Below, one piece after another: positions 56,268-64,000 of a stretch of 64,000 nt of DNA. Position 1 is the first letter of the stretch; each line of letters begins with the position of its first letter. The stretch comes from DATFFO01 sp963744905 (GTDB taxonomy: Bacteria; Actinomycetota; Acidimicrobiia; Spongiisociales; ZC4RG35): assembly GCA_963744905.1 (NCBI GenBank), contig CAVUUV010000002.1:62001-126000 (forward strand), in the 5' to 3' direction. The notes beneath the pieces were generated by a model, which saw only the letters and a list, made by a program, of their open reading frames with translations, ran no database searches and had not been told where the DNA came from. A program made the position numbers and the translations under genes.

Positions 56268-57553
56268 GACCCCGATCGACCCAGGATCATCCCCGCCCCC
56301 ACCGTGTTGTTGGTGGCGTCCTCGACCAGGATGAACGACCCGGTGGTCCGGTTCCGCTGGTAGTCGTCGTAGAGCAGCGGAATCGTGGTGCGCAGGCTCA
56401 CCCGCCCGATCTCGTTCAGCTCCAGGGTCTCGGCTTCCTCGTCTCTGTGGAGTGTGTTGATGTCGAGCCGGTACTGGAGATCCCTGACGATGGTCTTGGC
56501 CCAGCGAGTGGTGTGCTTGATCGACAGCTTCATCCCCTCCCGCAGCACCGGCGCTTCCGTCATCCAGCACACCATCGCCTCGATGTCCTGGCCCACCACC
56601 GGCTGGTTGTGGGGTCGGGCGATCATGTCCCCCCGGGAGATGTCGAGGTCGTCCGCGAGGCGCATGACCACGGCCATCTCCGGATAGGCCTCCTCCAGGG
56701 GGCCTGCGGCGGTGTCGATCGAGGCGATCTTGGACTCGAAGCCGGAGGGGAGCACGATCACCTCGTCGCCCTGTTTCCACACTCCCCCGGCGATGGTCCC
56801 GGCGTAACCCCGGTAATCCTGATGATCCAGCGTGTGGGGCCGGATCACATACTGGACCGGGAACCGGCAGTCGATCATGTTCCGATCGGACCCGATGTGG
56901 ATCTCCTCCAGGAGGTGGAGCACCGAAGGGCCGCTGTACCAGGGCATACGGTCCGATTCGTCCACCACGTTGTCTCCCAGCAATGCCGAGACGGGAACGA
57001 AACGAAGGTCGTGAATCGACAGACGGGAAGCGAAGTGGCGGAAATCGGCCACGATCTCCTCATAGCGTTCCTCGCTCCAGTCGACCAGGTCCATCTTGTT
57101 CACGCACAGGACCAGATGGGGGACCTGCAGCAGCGAGGCGAGGAAGGCATGGCGGCGGGTCTGCTCGATGACCCCGTGCCGGGCGTCGACCAGGATCAGG
57201 GCGATATCGGCGTTCGACGCTCCGGTCACCATGTTGCGGGTGTACTGGATGTGGCCCGGAGTGTCGGCCAGGACGAACTTGCGCTTGGGAGTGGCGAAGT
57301 AGCGATAGGCGACGTCGATGGTGATCCCCTGCTCCCGCTCCGCCCTGAGCCCGTCGGTGAGCAGGGCCAGGTCCACATAGTCGGTCCCCCGCCGCCTCGA
57401 CGCCTCCTCGATCGCATCCAACTGATCCTGGAAGATCTGTTTCGAATCGAACAGGAGCCGCCCGATCAGCGTCGACTTCCCGTCATCGACCGATCCGGTG
57501 GTGGCCAGCCTGACCAGCTCCATGTTCTTGGGGTCGGCGATGGTCTGAACCAT
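56264..57553 (-). CDS. cysN: Sulfate adenylyltransferase, GTPase subunit
   Basis: 429 aa. An EF-Tu-like GTPase with P-loop ATTGSVDDGKSTLIGRLLFD, G3 VLADTPGHIQYTRNM and G4 VNKMDL, then two beta-barrel domains (CRFPVQYVIRPHTLDHQDYR). It drives APS formation by CysD through GTP hydrolysis. Separate from CysC here, unlike the fused CysNC of some actinobacteria. The ATG at 57551-57553 overlaps the cysD stop by one base (TGATG). Confidence 0.93.
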   Translation of the reverse strand: MVQTIADPKNMELVRLATTGSVDDGKSTLIGRLLFDSKQIFQDQLDAIEEASRRRGTDYVDLALLTDGLRAEREQGITIDVAYRYFATPKRKFVLADTPGHIQYTRNMVTGASNADIALILVDARHGVIEQTRRHAFLASLLQVPHLVLCVNKMDLVDWSEERYEEIVADFRHFASRLSIHDLRFVPVSALLGDNVVDESDRMPWYSGPSVLHLLEEIHIGSDRNMIDCRFPVQYVIRPHTLDHQDYRGYAGTIAGGVWKQGDEVIVLPSGFESKIASIDTAAGPLEEAYPEMAVVMRLADDLDISRGDMIARPHNQPVVGQDIEAMVCWMTEAPVLREGMKLSIKHTTRWAKTIVRDLQYRLDINTLHRDEEAETLELNEIGRVSLRTTIPLLYDDYQRNRTTGSFILVEDATNNTVGAGMILGRSGS

Positions 57554-58467
57554 CAGAAGTAGCCCTCGCGCTTGCGATCCTCCATGGCCGCCTCGGCCGT
57601 GCGATCGTCCGCCCGGCTCGCCCCGCGCTCGGTGATGCGACTGGCCGCCACCTCATCGATGATCTCGGCCAGAGTGGACGCCCCCGACTCGAAGGCGCCG
57701 GTACAACTCATATCGCCCACCGTGCGGAAGCGAACCGTGGCTTCGAACACCTCTTCATCGTCCATCGGTTGCAGATACGGGCTCTCGGCCATCAGCATGC
57801 CGTCCCGCTCGAATACCCGGCGTTCGTGAGCGAAGTAGACGGAGGGAAGCTCGATCTCCTCTTCCATCGTGTACTGCCACACGTCCATCTCCGTCCAGTT
57901 GGAGATGGGAAACACCCGGACGTGCTCGCCGAGGCGATGACGGGCGTTGTACAGGTGCCACAGTTCGGGCCGCTGGTTCTTGGGGTCCCACTGGCTGAAC
58001 TCATCCCGGAAGCTGAAGATCCGCTCCTTGGCCCGAGCCTTCTCCTCGTCGCGCCGGGCACCCCCGAACACCACGTCGAACTGGAACTTCTCGATGGCTG
58101 TGATCAGCGATTCCGTCTGGAGCCGATTACGCGATGCCCTGGGCCCGGTCTCCTCCACCACCCGGCCCTCGTCGATCGCCTCCTGGACGGAAGCGACGAT
58201 GAGGTCGGCGCCGAGCCTCTCGATGGTGCTGTCCCGGAACTCGAGCACCTCGGGAAAGTTGTGGCCGGTGTCCACATGCATGATCGGAAACGGCAGGCGG
58301 GCGGGGGCAAAGGCCTTGGCGGCGAGGTGGAGTACCACGGCGGAGTCCTTGCCTCCCGAGAAAAGGAGAACCGCCCGTTCGCTTTCGGCGACTGCCTCGC
58401 GAATGATGTGAACCGATTCCGCCTCGAGGGCGCCCAAATGAGTCAATTCGTAGGTTGATGCGGACAT
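57553..58467 (-). CDS. cysD: Sulfate adenylyltransferase, catalytic subunit
   Basis: 304 aa. The PP-loop ATP pyrophosphatase motif is AVLLFSGGKDSAVVLHLAAK; MHVDTGHNFPEVLEFRD, FGGARRDEEKARAKER and FPISNWTEMDVWQY are family-specific. The C-terminus ends KREGYF, typical of CysD. It forms APS from sulfate and ATP together with CysN. First gene of the minus-strand cysDNC operon, divergent from the SLC13 permease gene. Confidence 0.94.
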   Translation of the reverse strand: MSASTYELTHLGALEAESVHIIREAVAESERAVLLFSGGKDSAVVLHLAAKAFAPARLPFPIMHVDTGHNFPEVLEFRDSTIERLGADLIVASVQEAIDEGRVVEETGPRASRNRLQTESLITAIEKFQFDVVFGGARRDEEKARAKERIFSFRDEFSQWDPKNQRPELWHLYNARHRLGEHVRVFPISNWTEMDVWQYTMEEEIELPSVYFAHERRVFERDGMLMAESPYLQPMDDEEVFEATVRFRTVGDMSCTGAFESGASTLAEIIDEVAASRITERGASRADDRTAEAAMEDRKREGYF

Positions 58468-58545
58468 TGCGACAACAGGTTAGGGAGGCGCGACGCAGAG
58501 GCAATACCCCATGGCATGGTGGCGATTCGTCTCGGGCATGCGAGC

Positions 58546-60352
58546 ATGTCCACTCCCGATGTTCGAAGAGGTGTTCCCCGCGTGACCGCTGAGGCCTGGT
58601 TTGTCCTGGCCGTCGTCGGCCTCGTCCTGGTCGCCCTGATCCGCGATCTCGCCTCCCCGGCCGCCACGATGGTGGCGGCCATGGTCGTCGTCCTGGTGGC
58701 CGGCGTGGTGACGCCGGAGCAGGCCCTGTCGGGTTTCTCCAATCCTGCACCAGTCACCGTGGCAGCCCTCTATGTGTTGGCCCGATCGGTCGAAAAGACC
58801 GGCGCTCTGACTCCGTTGGTTCGACGGATGTTGGGGTCGGGCGCCCATCCCCGAACCTCCCTGGCCCGTCTCGTGGCCCCAACCGCCGCTTCCTCCGCCT
58901 TCCTCAACAACACGCCGATAGTGGCGATGCTCCTGCCGCAGGTTCGTGCCTGGTGCGAAGAGCGCGGGCTCTCGCCTTCCAAGTACCTGATGCCGCTGTC
59001 GTTTGCCGCCCTGCTCGGAGGCGTGGTCACCGTGATCGGGACTTCGACCAACATCGTCGTATCGGGACTCCTGGAGGAATCGGGGCAACGTGGGCTGGGA
59101 TTCTTCGAGTTGGCCGCCGTCGGCCTGCCTATTGCCCTCCTGGGTTCGATAGCGATCGTCGCGCTGGCCCCCGCCGTCCTGCCTGCCCGGAGGTCGGTTC
59201 GCCAGGAACTGGACGAGGAGGCCCGCCAGTTCGTCATGGAGATGATGGTCGACCAGGGAGGGGCCCTAGATGGTCGCCCCATCGCTCAGGCGGGTCTGCG
59301 TCACCTATCGTCCGTCTTCCTCGCCACCATCGAGCGCTCCGGTTCCCTCATCGCTCCCGTGTCGCCCGACGAGATCCTCCATGGCGGAGACCGCCTTCGC
59401 TTCGTCGGTCGGGTCAAACATGTCGTGGACCTGCCCGCCATCCGCGGGTTGACGCCCGAGCCGACCGACCAACTTCTCCATCTGGACACGGTTTCGGCCC
59501 GCTACTTCGAGGCGGTGATCGGGGCCGAGTCCCCACTGGTGGGCCGAACCCTGAAAGATGCCGACTTCCGACGCCGCTACCAGGGCGTTGTAATGGCGAT
59601 CCACCGCGCCGGCTCCCGCGTCGACGCCAAGCTGGGAGAGGTTCCCCTCCACATAGGCGACACGCTGCTGATCCTGGCCGATCCGGGGTTCCGGGATCGG
59701 TGGGGCGATCGATCGGACTTCCTGGTCGTGTCGCGGCCCGGGCGCCGCGCCCAGGGTCAACGGTCCCAAGGCCGCGCTGGTCGGGGTGGTGGCGGCGGCC
59801 ATCGTCCTACTCGCCTCAACCGGTCTGGTGCCCATCCTCCAGGCCAGCCTTCTCGGCGCCATCATCCTGGTCGGCGCCCGCGTTCTCACGCCCAGCGAGG
59901 CCAGTCGGGCAGTCGACATCGATGTGATCATCCTCATCGCCGCGGCCTTCGGGCTGGCGCACGCCGTCCAGGAGTCGGGTTTGGCCCAGACAGTGGCCGG
60001 CGGCCTCGTGGATGCCCTCGGATTCCTCGGGCACCGTGGCCTGTTGACGGGGGTGATCATCGCCACGGCCGCCCTAACCGCCCTCGTCACCAACAACGCC
60101 GCCGCCCTGCTCATGTTCCCTATCGCCGTCGCTACCGCCCAACAGGCGGGCCTCGACCCACGCGGCTTCGCAGTGGCCGTTGCGGTGGCGGCTTCGGTCG
60201 ACTTCCTCACCCCCATTGGCTATCAGACCAACACGATGGTGTACGGTCCCGGCGGCTATCACTTCGGCGACTATGCCCGCCTCGGAGCGCCGATCACACT
60301 CGTGGTCATTTTGACTCTCGTGACACTCATACCGATCGTATGGCCGCTGTGA
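58546..60352 (+). CDS. SLC13-family anion (probably sulfate) permease with two TrkA-C domains, one frameshift
   Basis: Repaired length about 600 aa. Membrane half 1 has ATMVAAMVVVLVAGVVTPEQ and AFLNNTPIVAMLLPQVRAW, with TVIGTSTNIVVSGLL (the SNT-type sodium/anion motif). Two RCK-C/TrkA-C domains lie at about 215-400 (GDRLRFVGRVKHVVDL; ESPLVGRTLKDADFRRR; GDTLLILADPGF). Membrane half 2, after a shift near 59745, contains ALTALVTNNAAALLMFPIAV and TPIGYQTNTMVYGPGGY. Position beside cysDNC and cysQ suggests sulfate import. The ATG at 58546 is preferred; 58516 and a GTG at 58582 are alternatives. Confidence 0.8.
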
Positions 60353-61119
60353 CTGACGTACTCGACCGCATCGACGAGGCCCTAGATGTAGCGGTGGAGG
60401 TGCTGGAACCCTTCGATCAGGGCCGCATCGAATCCTCCCGCAAGACCGGCGGCGATCCCGTGACGGAAGCCGACATCGCCCTCGACCGGGCCCTGAAGGC
60501 GGTGTTGCGTCGACCGGGCGAAGGCTGGCTGTCGGAAGAGACAGTCGACAACCCGGATCGGCTCGAATTCAGCCGCGTCTGGATCGTCGATCCGCTCGAC
60601 GGCACCCGGGAGTTCGTCGACGGGATCCCCGAATGGTGTGTCTCGATCGGTTACGTGGTCGACGGCGAGGCCGTGGCGGGTGGAATCGTCGCCCCGTGCC
60701 GGAACTTCCGCATTTTCGGCGGCGTCGGCGAGGGAGTCGAAACGGAGGGAGCTCAACCCGTGCCTCGTTCGGACACCCTGGCCGGCGCACTCGTTCTTGC
60801 CAGTCGTAGCGAGGTTCGGCGAGGAGAGTGGGAGCCCGTCTTCTCGACCCCGGTTTCGGTGCGAAACATGGGCTCGGTGGCCCTGAAACTCGGCATGGTT
60901 GGTGCGGGCATGGCCGATGCCACCTGGACCCTGGTACCGAAGAACGAGTGGGATGTGGCGGGTGGCGCTGCCATCGTCCGCGCCTCCGGTGGCATGACGC
61001 TCGACCCCAGTGGGCGGCAGGTGCTGTTCAACCGCCCCGATCCGCTATTACCGGGCTTCATCGCTGCCCACAGCACCATCATCGACGACGTGCTGGAGTT
61101 GATCCGCACCCTTCCCTGA
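60349..61119 (+). CDS. cysQ: 3'(2'),5'-bisphosphate nucleotidase / inositol monophosphatase family
   Basis: 256 aa. Metal-binding motifs KTGGDPVTEADIALDRAL, LSEETVD, WIVDPLDGTREFVDGIPEW and the C-terminal NEWDVAGGAAIVRASGGM. The family removes the 3'-phosphate from PAP formed when PAPS is used. The GTG at 60349-60351 overlaps the permease stop (GTGA), while ATG 60340 is also possible. The gene is in the permease transcript, fitting a sulfate-activation role. Confidence 0.85.
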   Translation: MTDVLDRIDEALDVAVEVLEPFDQGRIESSRKTGGDPVTEADIALDRALKAVLRRPGEGWLSEETVDNPDRLEFSRVWIVDPLDGTREFVDGIPEWCVSIGYVVDGEAVAGGIVAPCRNFRIFGGVGEGVETEGAQPVPRSDTLAGALVLASRSEVRRGEWEPVFSTPVSVRNMGSVALKLGMVGAGMADATWTLVPKNEWDVAGGAAIVRASGGMTLDPSGRQVLFNRPDPLLPGFIAAHSTIIDDVLELIRTLP

Positions 61120-61183
61120 CTCGGAGTCGCCGAACTCTGAGCGAAATCCCGACAACCCTCTGCAACGCGCACCATCGAACGCG

Positions 61184-61189
61184 TAGGGT
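61184..61189 (+). promoter_or_regulatory. Probable leaderless -10 box (TAGGGT)
   Basis: TAGGGT ends 7 nt before the ATG at 61197 that opens a six-codon reading frame coupled to the next gene. Confidence 0.35.
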
Positions 61190-61196
61190 GTTCGAC

Positions 61197-61217
61197 ATGG
61201 GTCGAGGAGTGAGGTGA
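61197..61217 (+). CDS. Possible leader peptide MGRGVR
   Basis: ATG GGT CGA GGA GTG AGG TGA: six codons. Its stop overlaps the GTG start of the next gene (GTGA at 61214-61217). If the TAGGGT box is used, this would be a leaderless upstream reading frame translationally coupled to the exported protein. Too short to prove from sequence. Confidence 0.3.
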   Translation: MGRGVR

Positions 61218-61853
61218 CGAGGAACTGGCGAACCGGCCTCAGCCTGGGAGTGATCGCCGCCCTGGTGATCGCCATCTGGGCGGCCGTTTCGGCCGGCGGG
61301 GATGAAACAGATCCGCCGGCGACGAGCACCACTCGGGAGACCACCACCACAAGCCCCAAGAGCACGACTGTGGCCGAGAGCAGTTCCACCACATCGGAGC
61401 CGTCAACGACGGTCACCACGGAACCGACTCCGACCACTGTCGATTCCGAGGCGCGAATCGAAGAGGTACGCCTCATCCTCCAGGACCTCTATTACCGGTG
61501 GTTCGATGCGATATACCGCAACGACGAAGACGCCGTACGCGAAGTGGTTGCGACGGAGGACGACCTCGATGCATTTCCGCGAGCGGTCGAGAATATGCAC
61601 GCTCCCGCGCGCCCCCGACCGCGGACGACATCGTGATCCGCAGCCTCGAGCTTCTCGATGGACAACCTGCACTGCCTGGTCACGTTCGCGATCTCGACCT
61701 TACATCTGGCGGGGCCAGGACGCACATGACTGAGGGCGTGGATGTCCTGCTGGCCGTCAAGCTGGCGCATGGCGATTCGCCACGTCTTGGACAAACAAGA
61801 ACGATCTATGGGAGGCCGATTGCGAATCCATCCGTGTCGACGAACTGCCCTAG
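61214..61853 (+). pseudogene. Membrane-anchored Thr-rich-linker protein, frameshifted
   Basis: GTG start, one N-terminal helix (LGVIAALVIAIWAAVSAGG), then a Thr/Ser/Pro-rich linker from about residue 37 to 76. A soluble domain follows: EEVRLILQDLYYRWFDAIYR and NDEDAVREVVATEDDLDAF. After about 61600 the reading is split over frames: TADDIVIRSLELL, then DNLHCLVTFAI, then WRFATSWTNKNDLWEADCES and stop at 61853. The soluble part might be an NTF2-like fold. Function unknown. Confidence 0.55.
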
Positions 61854-62717
61854 CATTCTCGTCGCTCGTCCTCGCTGCTACGCAGCTCGGCGCCGCTGGC
61901 GCCAGGAGGCCTACCTCGCGTGCTGGGTCGAGACTCGGTGCGATCCAGTAACCGGACGACCACGCCAGGTCACCGTCTGTCGGCTGGCGGGTGGTGACCT
62001 GAGGGAGTACCCGGGCAGCACCCCACCGAGCGACCTGGATCCCGCCGTCGGAACTGATGCCGTGGGAGTGTGTTGGTTCTGGACCTCCCGGGACACCGAC
62101 TGGGAACTCCTCTCCACCTTCTCCGACGGATCCGCGGTGCTCGGCCTCTACATCAACGGCTTCCTGGCTCTCGACACGGGCCAGATCCGACGATGTACCT
62201 CTGAGCCGATCATCCAGGATCCCCCACCCCTGTTCGCGTGGGACATGATCACCCAGTATGTGCACAACCCTCCCCAGCCCGAGCTCAACCCGCCTATCGG
62301 TCGAGGGCTCACCGGGCTGGAGACGTTCGCCGGCATCACGATTCCCGATCCCTGGTCGGACTCCTCGACCATTCCCGGCTACACGATCGACGTCGAAGTC
62401 ATCCGTCGCCGCTGTGACCGTTGAGTGGGGCGATGGGAGCAGTCGACACGTTTCCACCTCAGGCCTTTCCCCTCCTCCTCGGATATCCGGACGGTGCAGC
62501 CAGGCACCTCTACGAGGTGAAGACCTGCACCCCACCCGGATCCGAACCCGACTGCGACCCCAAACTGGACGCCTACCCGATCACCGTCTCCTACGTGTGG
62601 GATGCGCGCTGGAGGGCGAATGGGGGCCCGTGGATCACCGTGAACGTCACGCCCTCGTCAACCACCGTCGATTACCCCGTAGCTGAGGCCATCTCCACCC
62701 TGACCAGCACGGGATAA
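61809..62717 (+). pseudogene. Secreted protein with PKD-like C-terminal domain, frameshifted
   Basis: A plausible signal peptide is encoded from the ATG at 61809 (basic MGGRLRIHPCRR, then TALAFSSLVLAATQLGAAGA), overlapping the end of the previous gene by 45 nt. After a frame change near 61910 the body reads ECW-like CWVETRCDPVTGRPRQVTVC, VGVCWFWTSRDTDWELLSTF and LYINGFLALDTGQIRRCTSE. Near 62400-62445 two shifts lead into VTVEWGDGSS and ARHLYEVKTC, a PKD-type pattern, ending ISTLTSTG at 62717. No function can be assigned. Confidence 0.5.
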
Positions 62718-62779
62718 CCGCTATCGAGAAATCTGTCGATTTCGCCGACAAGGGGGTAGGAATTGTGGGTGGGGTTTTG

Positions 62780-62785
62780 TATGTT
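62780..62785 (+). promoter_or_regulatory. Probable leaderless -10 box (TATGTT)
   Basis: TATGTT ends 6 nt before the ATG at 62792. Confidence 0.4.
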
Positions 62786-62791
62786 CGGGGT

Positions 62792-63962
62792 ATGGGCGAA
62801 CATACGTTCGAGTGGGATGAAGACCGGGAGCCGGCCAACGGTCCCGAGTTGATGGAGGCGATCCAGGCCGCCACCACCGACCTGGACCTGGCCCGACTGG
62901 ACCGTCTGGAACGCATCGCCGCCCTGGACTCCTCGGAGGGGTTCCGTTACGACGGTTACACCTCCACCTCGGCGTTTCTGGTTCACCGCTGCGGGATGAG
63001 CGTCAAACAGGCCCACCGGGCCGTGTTCCTGGCCCGAGCCGTGGCCGAGATGGCCTATTCGGTCAAACTGGTCCGCAGCGGCGACCTGTCCCTGTCCCAG
63101 TTCGAGATGCTGGCCCATGGGTGGTCCCAGCATCCGGAGGCGTTCGCCACCGACGAAGCCACCCTGGCCCAGTCAGTGGTCGGTCTGTCCTGGGCCGACA
63201 CCCACAAAGCCGTCACCTACTGGCGTTGTCTGTATCAAGAACCCCCCGAGCTCTGCCGACCCGGACCCGTCGCGGCTGCATTCCTCCAAAACCGTTCGGA
63301 GGGCGGGGACGTCTCGACGGTGACCTGACCCCCGAAGACCACAACCTCCTGGAAACCGCCCTCGAACCGCTCATCTCCGAAATCGTCGACTCCACCCCCA
63401 AACACCAGCTTGCGGTCCACGGTCGATACTCAGAGCCCAGGCGTTGACCGAACTGATCCGCCGCCACCTCGCCTCGAACCAGTCACCCTCCGATCACGGC
63501 AACCGACCCCAAGTCAGCGGTGGTGGTCCCCTGGGAGACCCTGACGCGGCGCCAACGACCAGCCCGGCCAACTCACCGACGGGACCCTCATCTCGGCTGC
63601 CGACGCCCGCCGTTTGGCCTGCGACGCCCAAGTATGTCGTCTCCTCACCGGACCCAACTCCGAAATCCTCGACCTGGGCAGAAGCAAACGCACCGTATCC
63701 GCCGCCCAATGGCGAGCCCTGGTCATCCGGGACCGCCACTGCCGAATTCCGGGGCTGTCACCGGCCCGCCTCCTGGTGCGACGCCCACCACCTCCTCCCC
63801 TGGGACCAACTCGGAGCCACCGACCTGTCCGACATGTGCCTCCTCTGCCGCCACCACCACACCCTCATCCACCGCCAAGGCTGGACCATCACCAACCAAG
63901 GCCACGGCATCCTCATCTTCACCCGACCCGACGGAACCACCCTCCCCAACGGGCCACCCTAG
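62792..63962 (+). pseudogene. DUF222/13E12-type HNH endonuclease-domain protein, frameshifted
   Basis: Repaired length about 390 aa. The N-terminal DUF222 part is intact (YDGYTSTSAFLVHRCGMSVK, then ARAVAEMAYSVKLVRSGDLS). The remainder is spread over several frames: LTPEDHNLLETALEPLISEI, LISAADARRLACDAQVCRLL, LDLGRSKRTVSAAQWRALVI, RDRHCRIPGC, and finally CDAHHLLPWDQLGATDLSD with CLLCRHHHTLIHRQGWTI (the HNH motif). Frame changes near 63290, 63430, 63520 and 63745. Such genes occur in many near-repeat copies in actinobacterial genomes; their role is not established. Confidence 0.8.
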
Positions 63963-64000
63963 AACCAACCCACCACCGATGGTCCACCGTATCTCCGACG

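Noticed and set aside
59950..60352. Separate small membrane protein starting at 59786
   Set aside because: It is the second half of the SLC13 permease; conserved motifs and length fit only when joined to the upstream frame.
60340..61119. Permease-CysQ fusion protein (reading frame 58516-61119)
   Set aside because: The apparent fusion comes from the frameshift in the permease; the real permease stop at 60352 overlaps a normal cysQ start.

Overview
The window looks like an Actinomycetota chromosome fragment, most likely class Acidimicrobiia. It is G+C rich with many GTG starts. Many genes overlap by ATGA or GTGA. Several start codons sit 6-11 nt after a TANNNT box, as in leaderless actinobacterial mRNAs. 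Many exported proteins carry triplets of a two-cysteine SLH-like repeat (about 60 aa, core ITKGCNPP...FCP...TRGEMAAFL) that I associate with this class. No rRNA, tRNA or CRISPR array was seen.

Layout. 1-6927: exported surface enzymes: a SpoIID/LytB fragment, an M15 peptidase, a PQQ-type sugar dehydrogenase, a broken CAP protein and a subtilase; the last four carry SLH-like triplets. 6991-27946: a surface polysaccharide locus with glycosyltransferases of several folds, a GT2-pyruvyltransferase fusion, a flippase-like membrane protein, an M23 peptidase with SLH repeats, and the dTDP-rhamnose genes rfbCBAD. 28062-43521: a lower-G+C, transposon-rich stretch holding IS630, IS481, several ISL3 copies (one nested in another), IS3 and IS256. 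Set among these are a ~1,510-residue sulfotransferase/GT2/CgeB/CgeB protein, a GT-C enzyme, a GT2 and a second pyruvyltransferase. 43780-48350: a broken GH26-like SLH protein, a sulfotransferase-like gene and copy 1 of an unrecognised two-gene membrane cassette. 48429-55148: transketolase, a CtpE-like P-type ATPase and copy 2 of the cassette, followed by 176-bp tandem repeats. 55683-61119: sulfate activation genes (cysC, cysN, cysD, an SLC13 permease, cysQ). 61197-63962: two broken exported-protein genes and a broken DUF222/HNH gene.

How the genes may work together (inference). Rhamnose and other sugars are assembled into a wall or capsule polymer. Pyruvyltransferases could add the ketal-pyruvate that SLH domains recognise in Firmicutes, so the SLH-tagged enzymes would be displayed on that polymer. 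CysDNC would supply PAPS for the sulfotransferases, and CysQ would clear the PAP by-product.

Caveat. At least fourteen otherwise normal genes, including transketolase and rfbC, carry one or more 1-nt frameshifts, many in short homopolymers. Much of this is probably sequence error rather than gene decay. Coordinates of frameshifted genes are given for the repaired reading.
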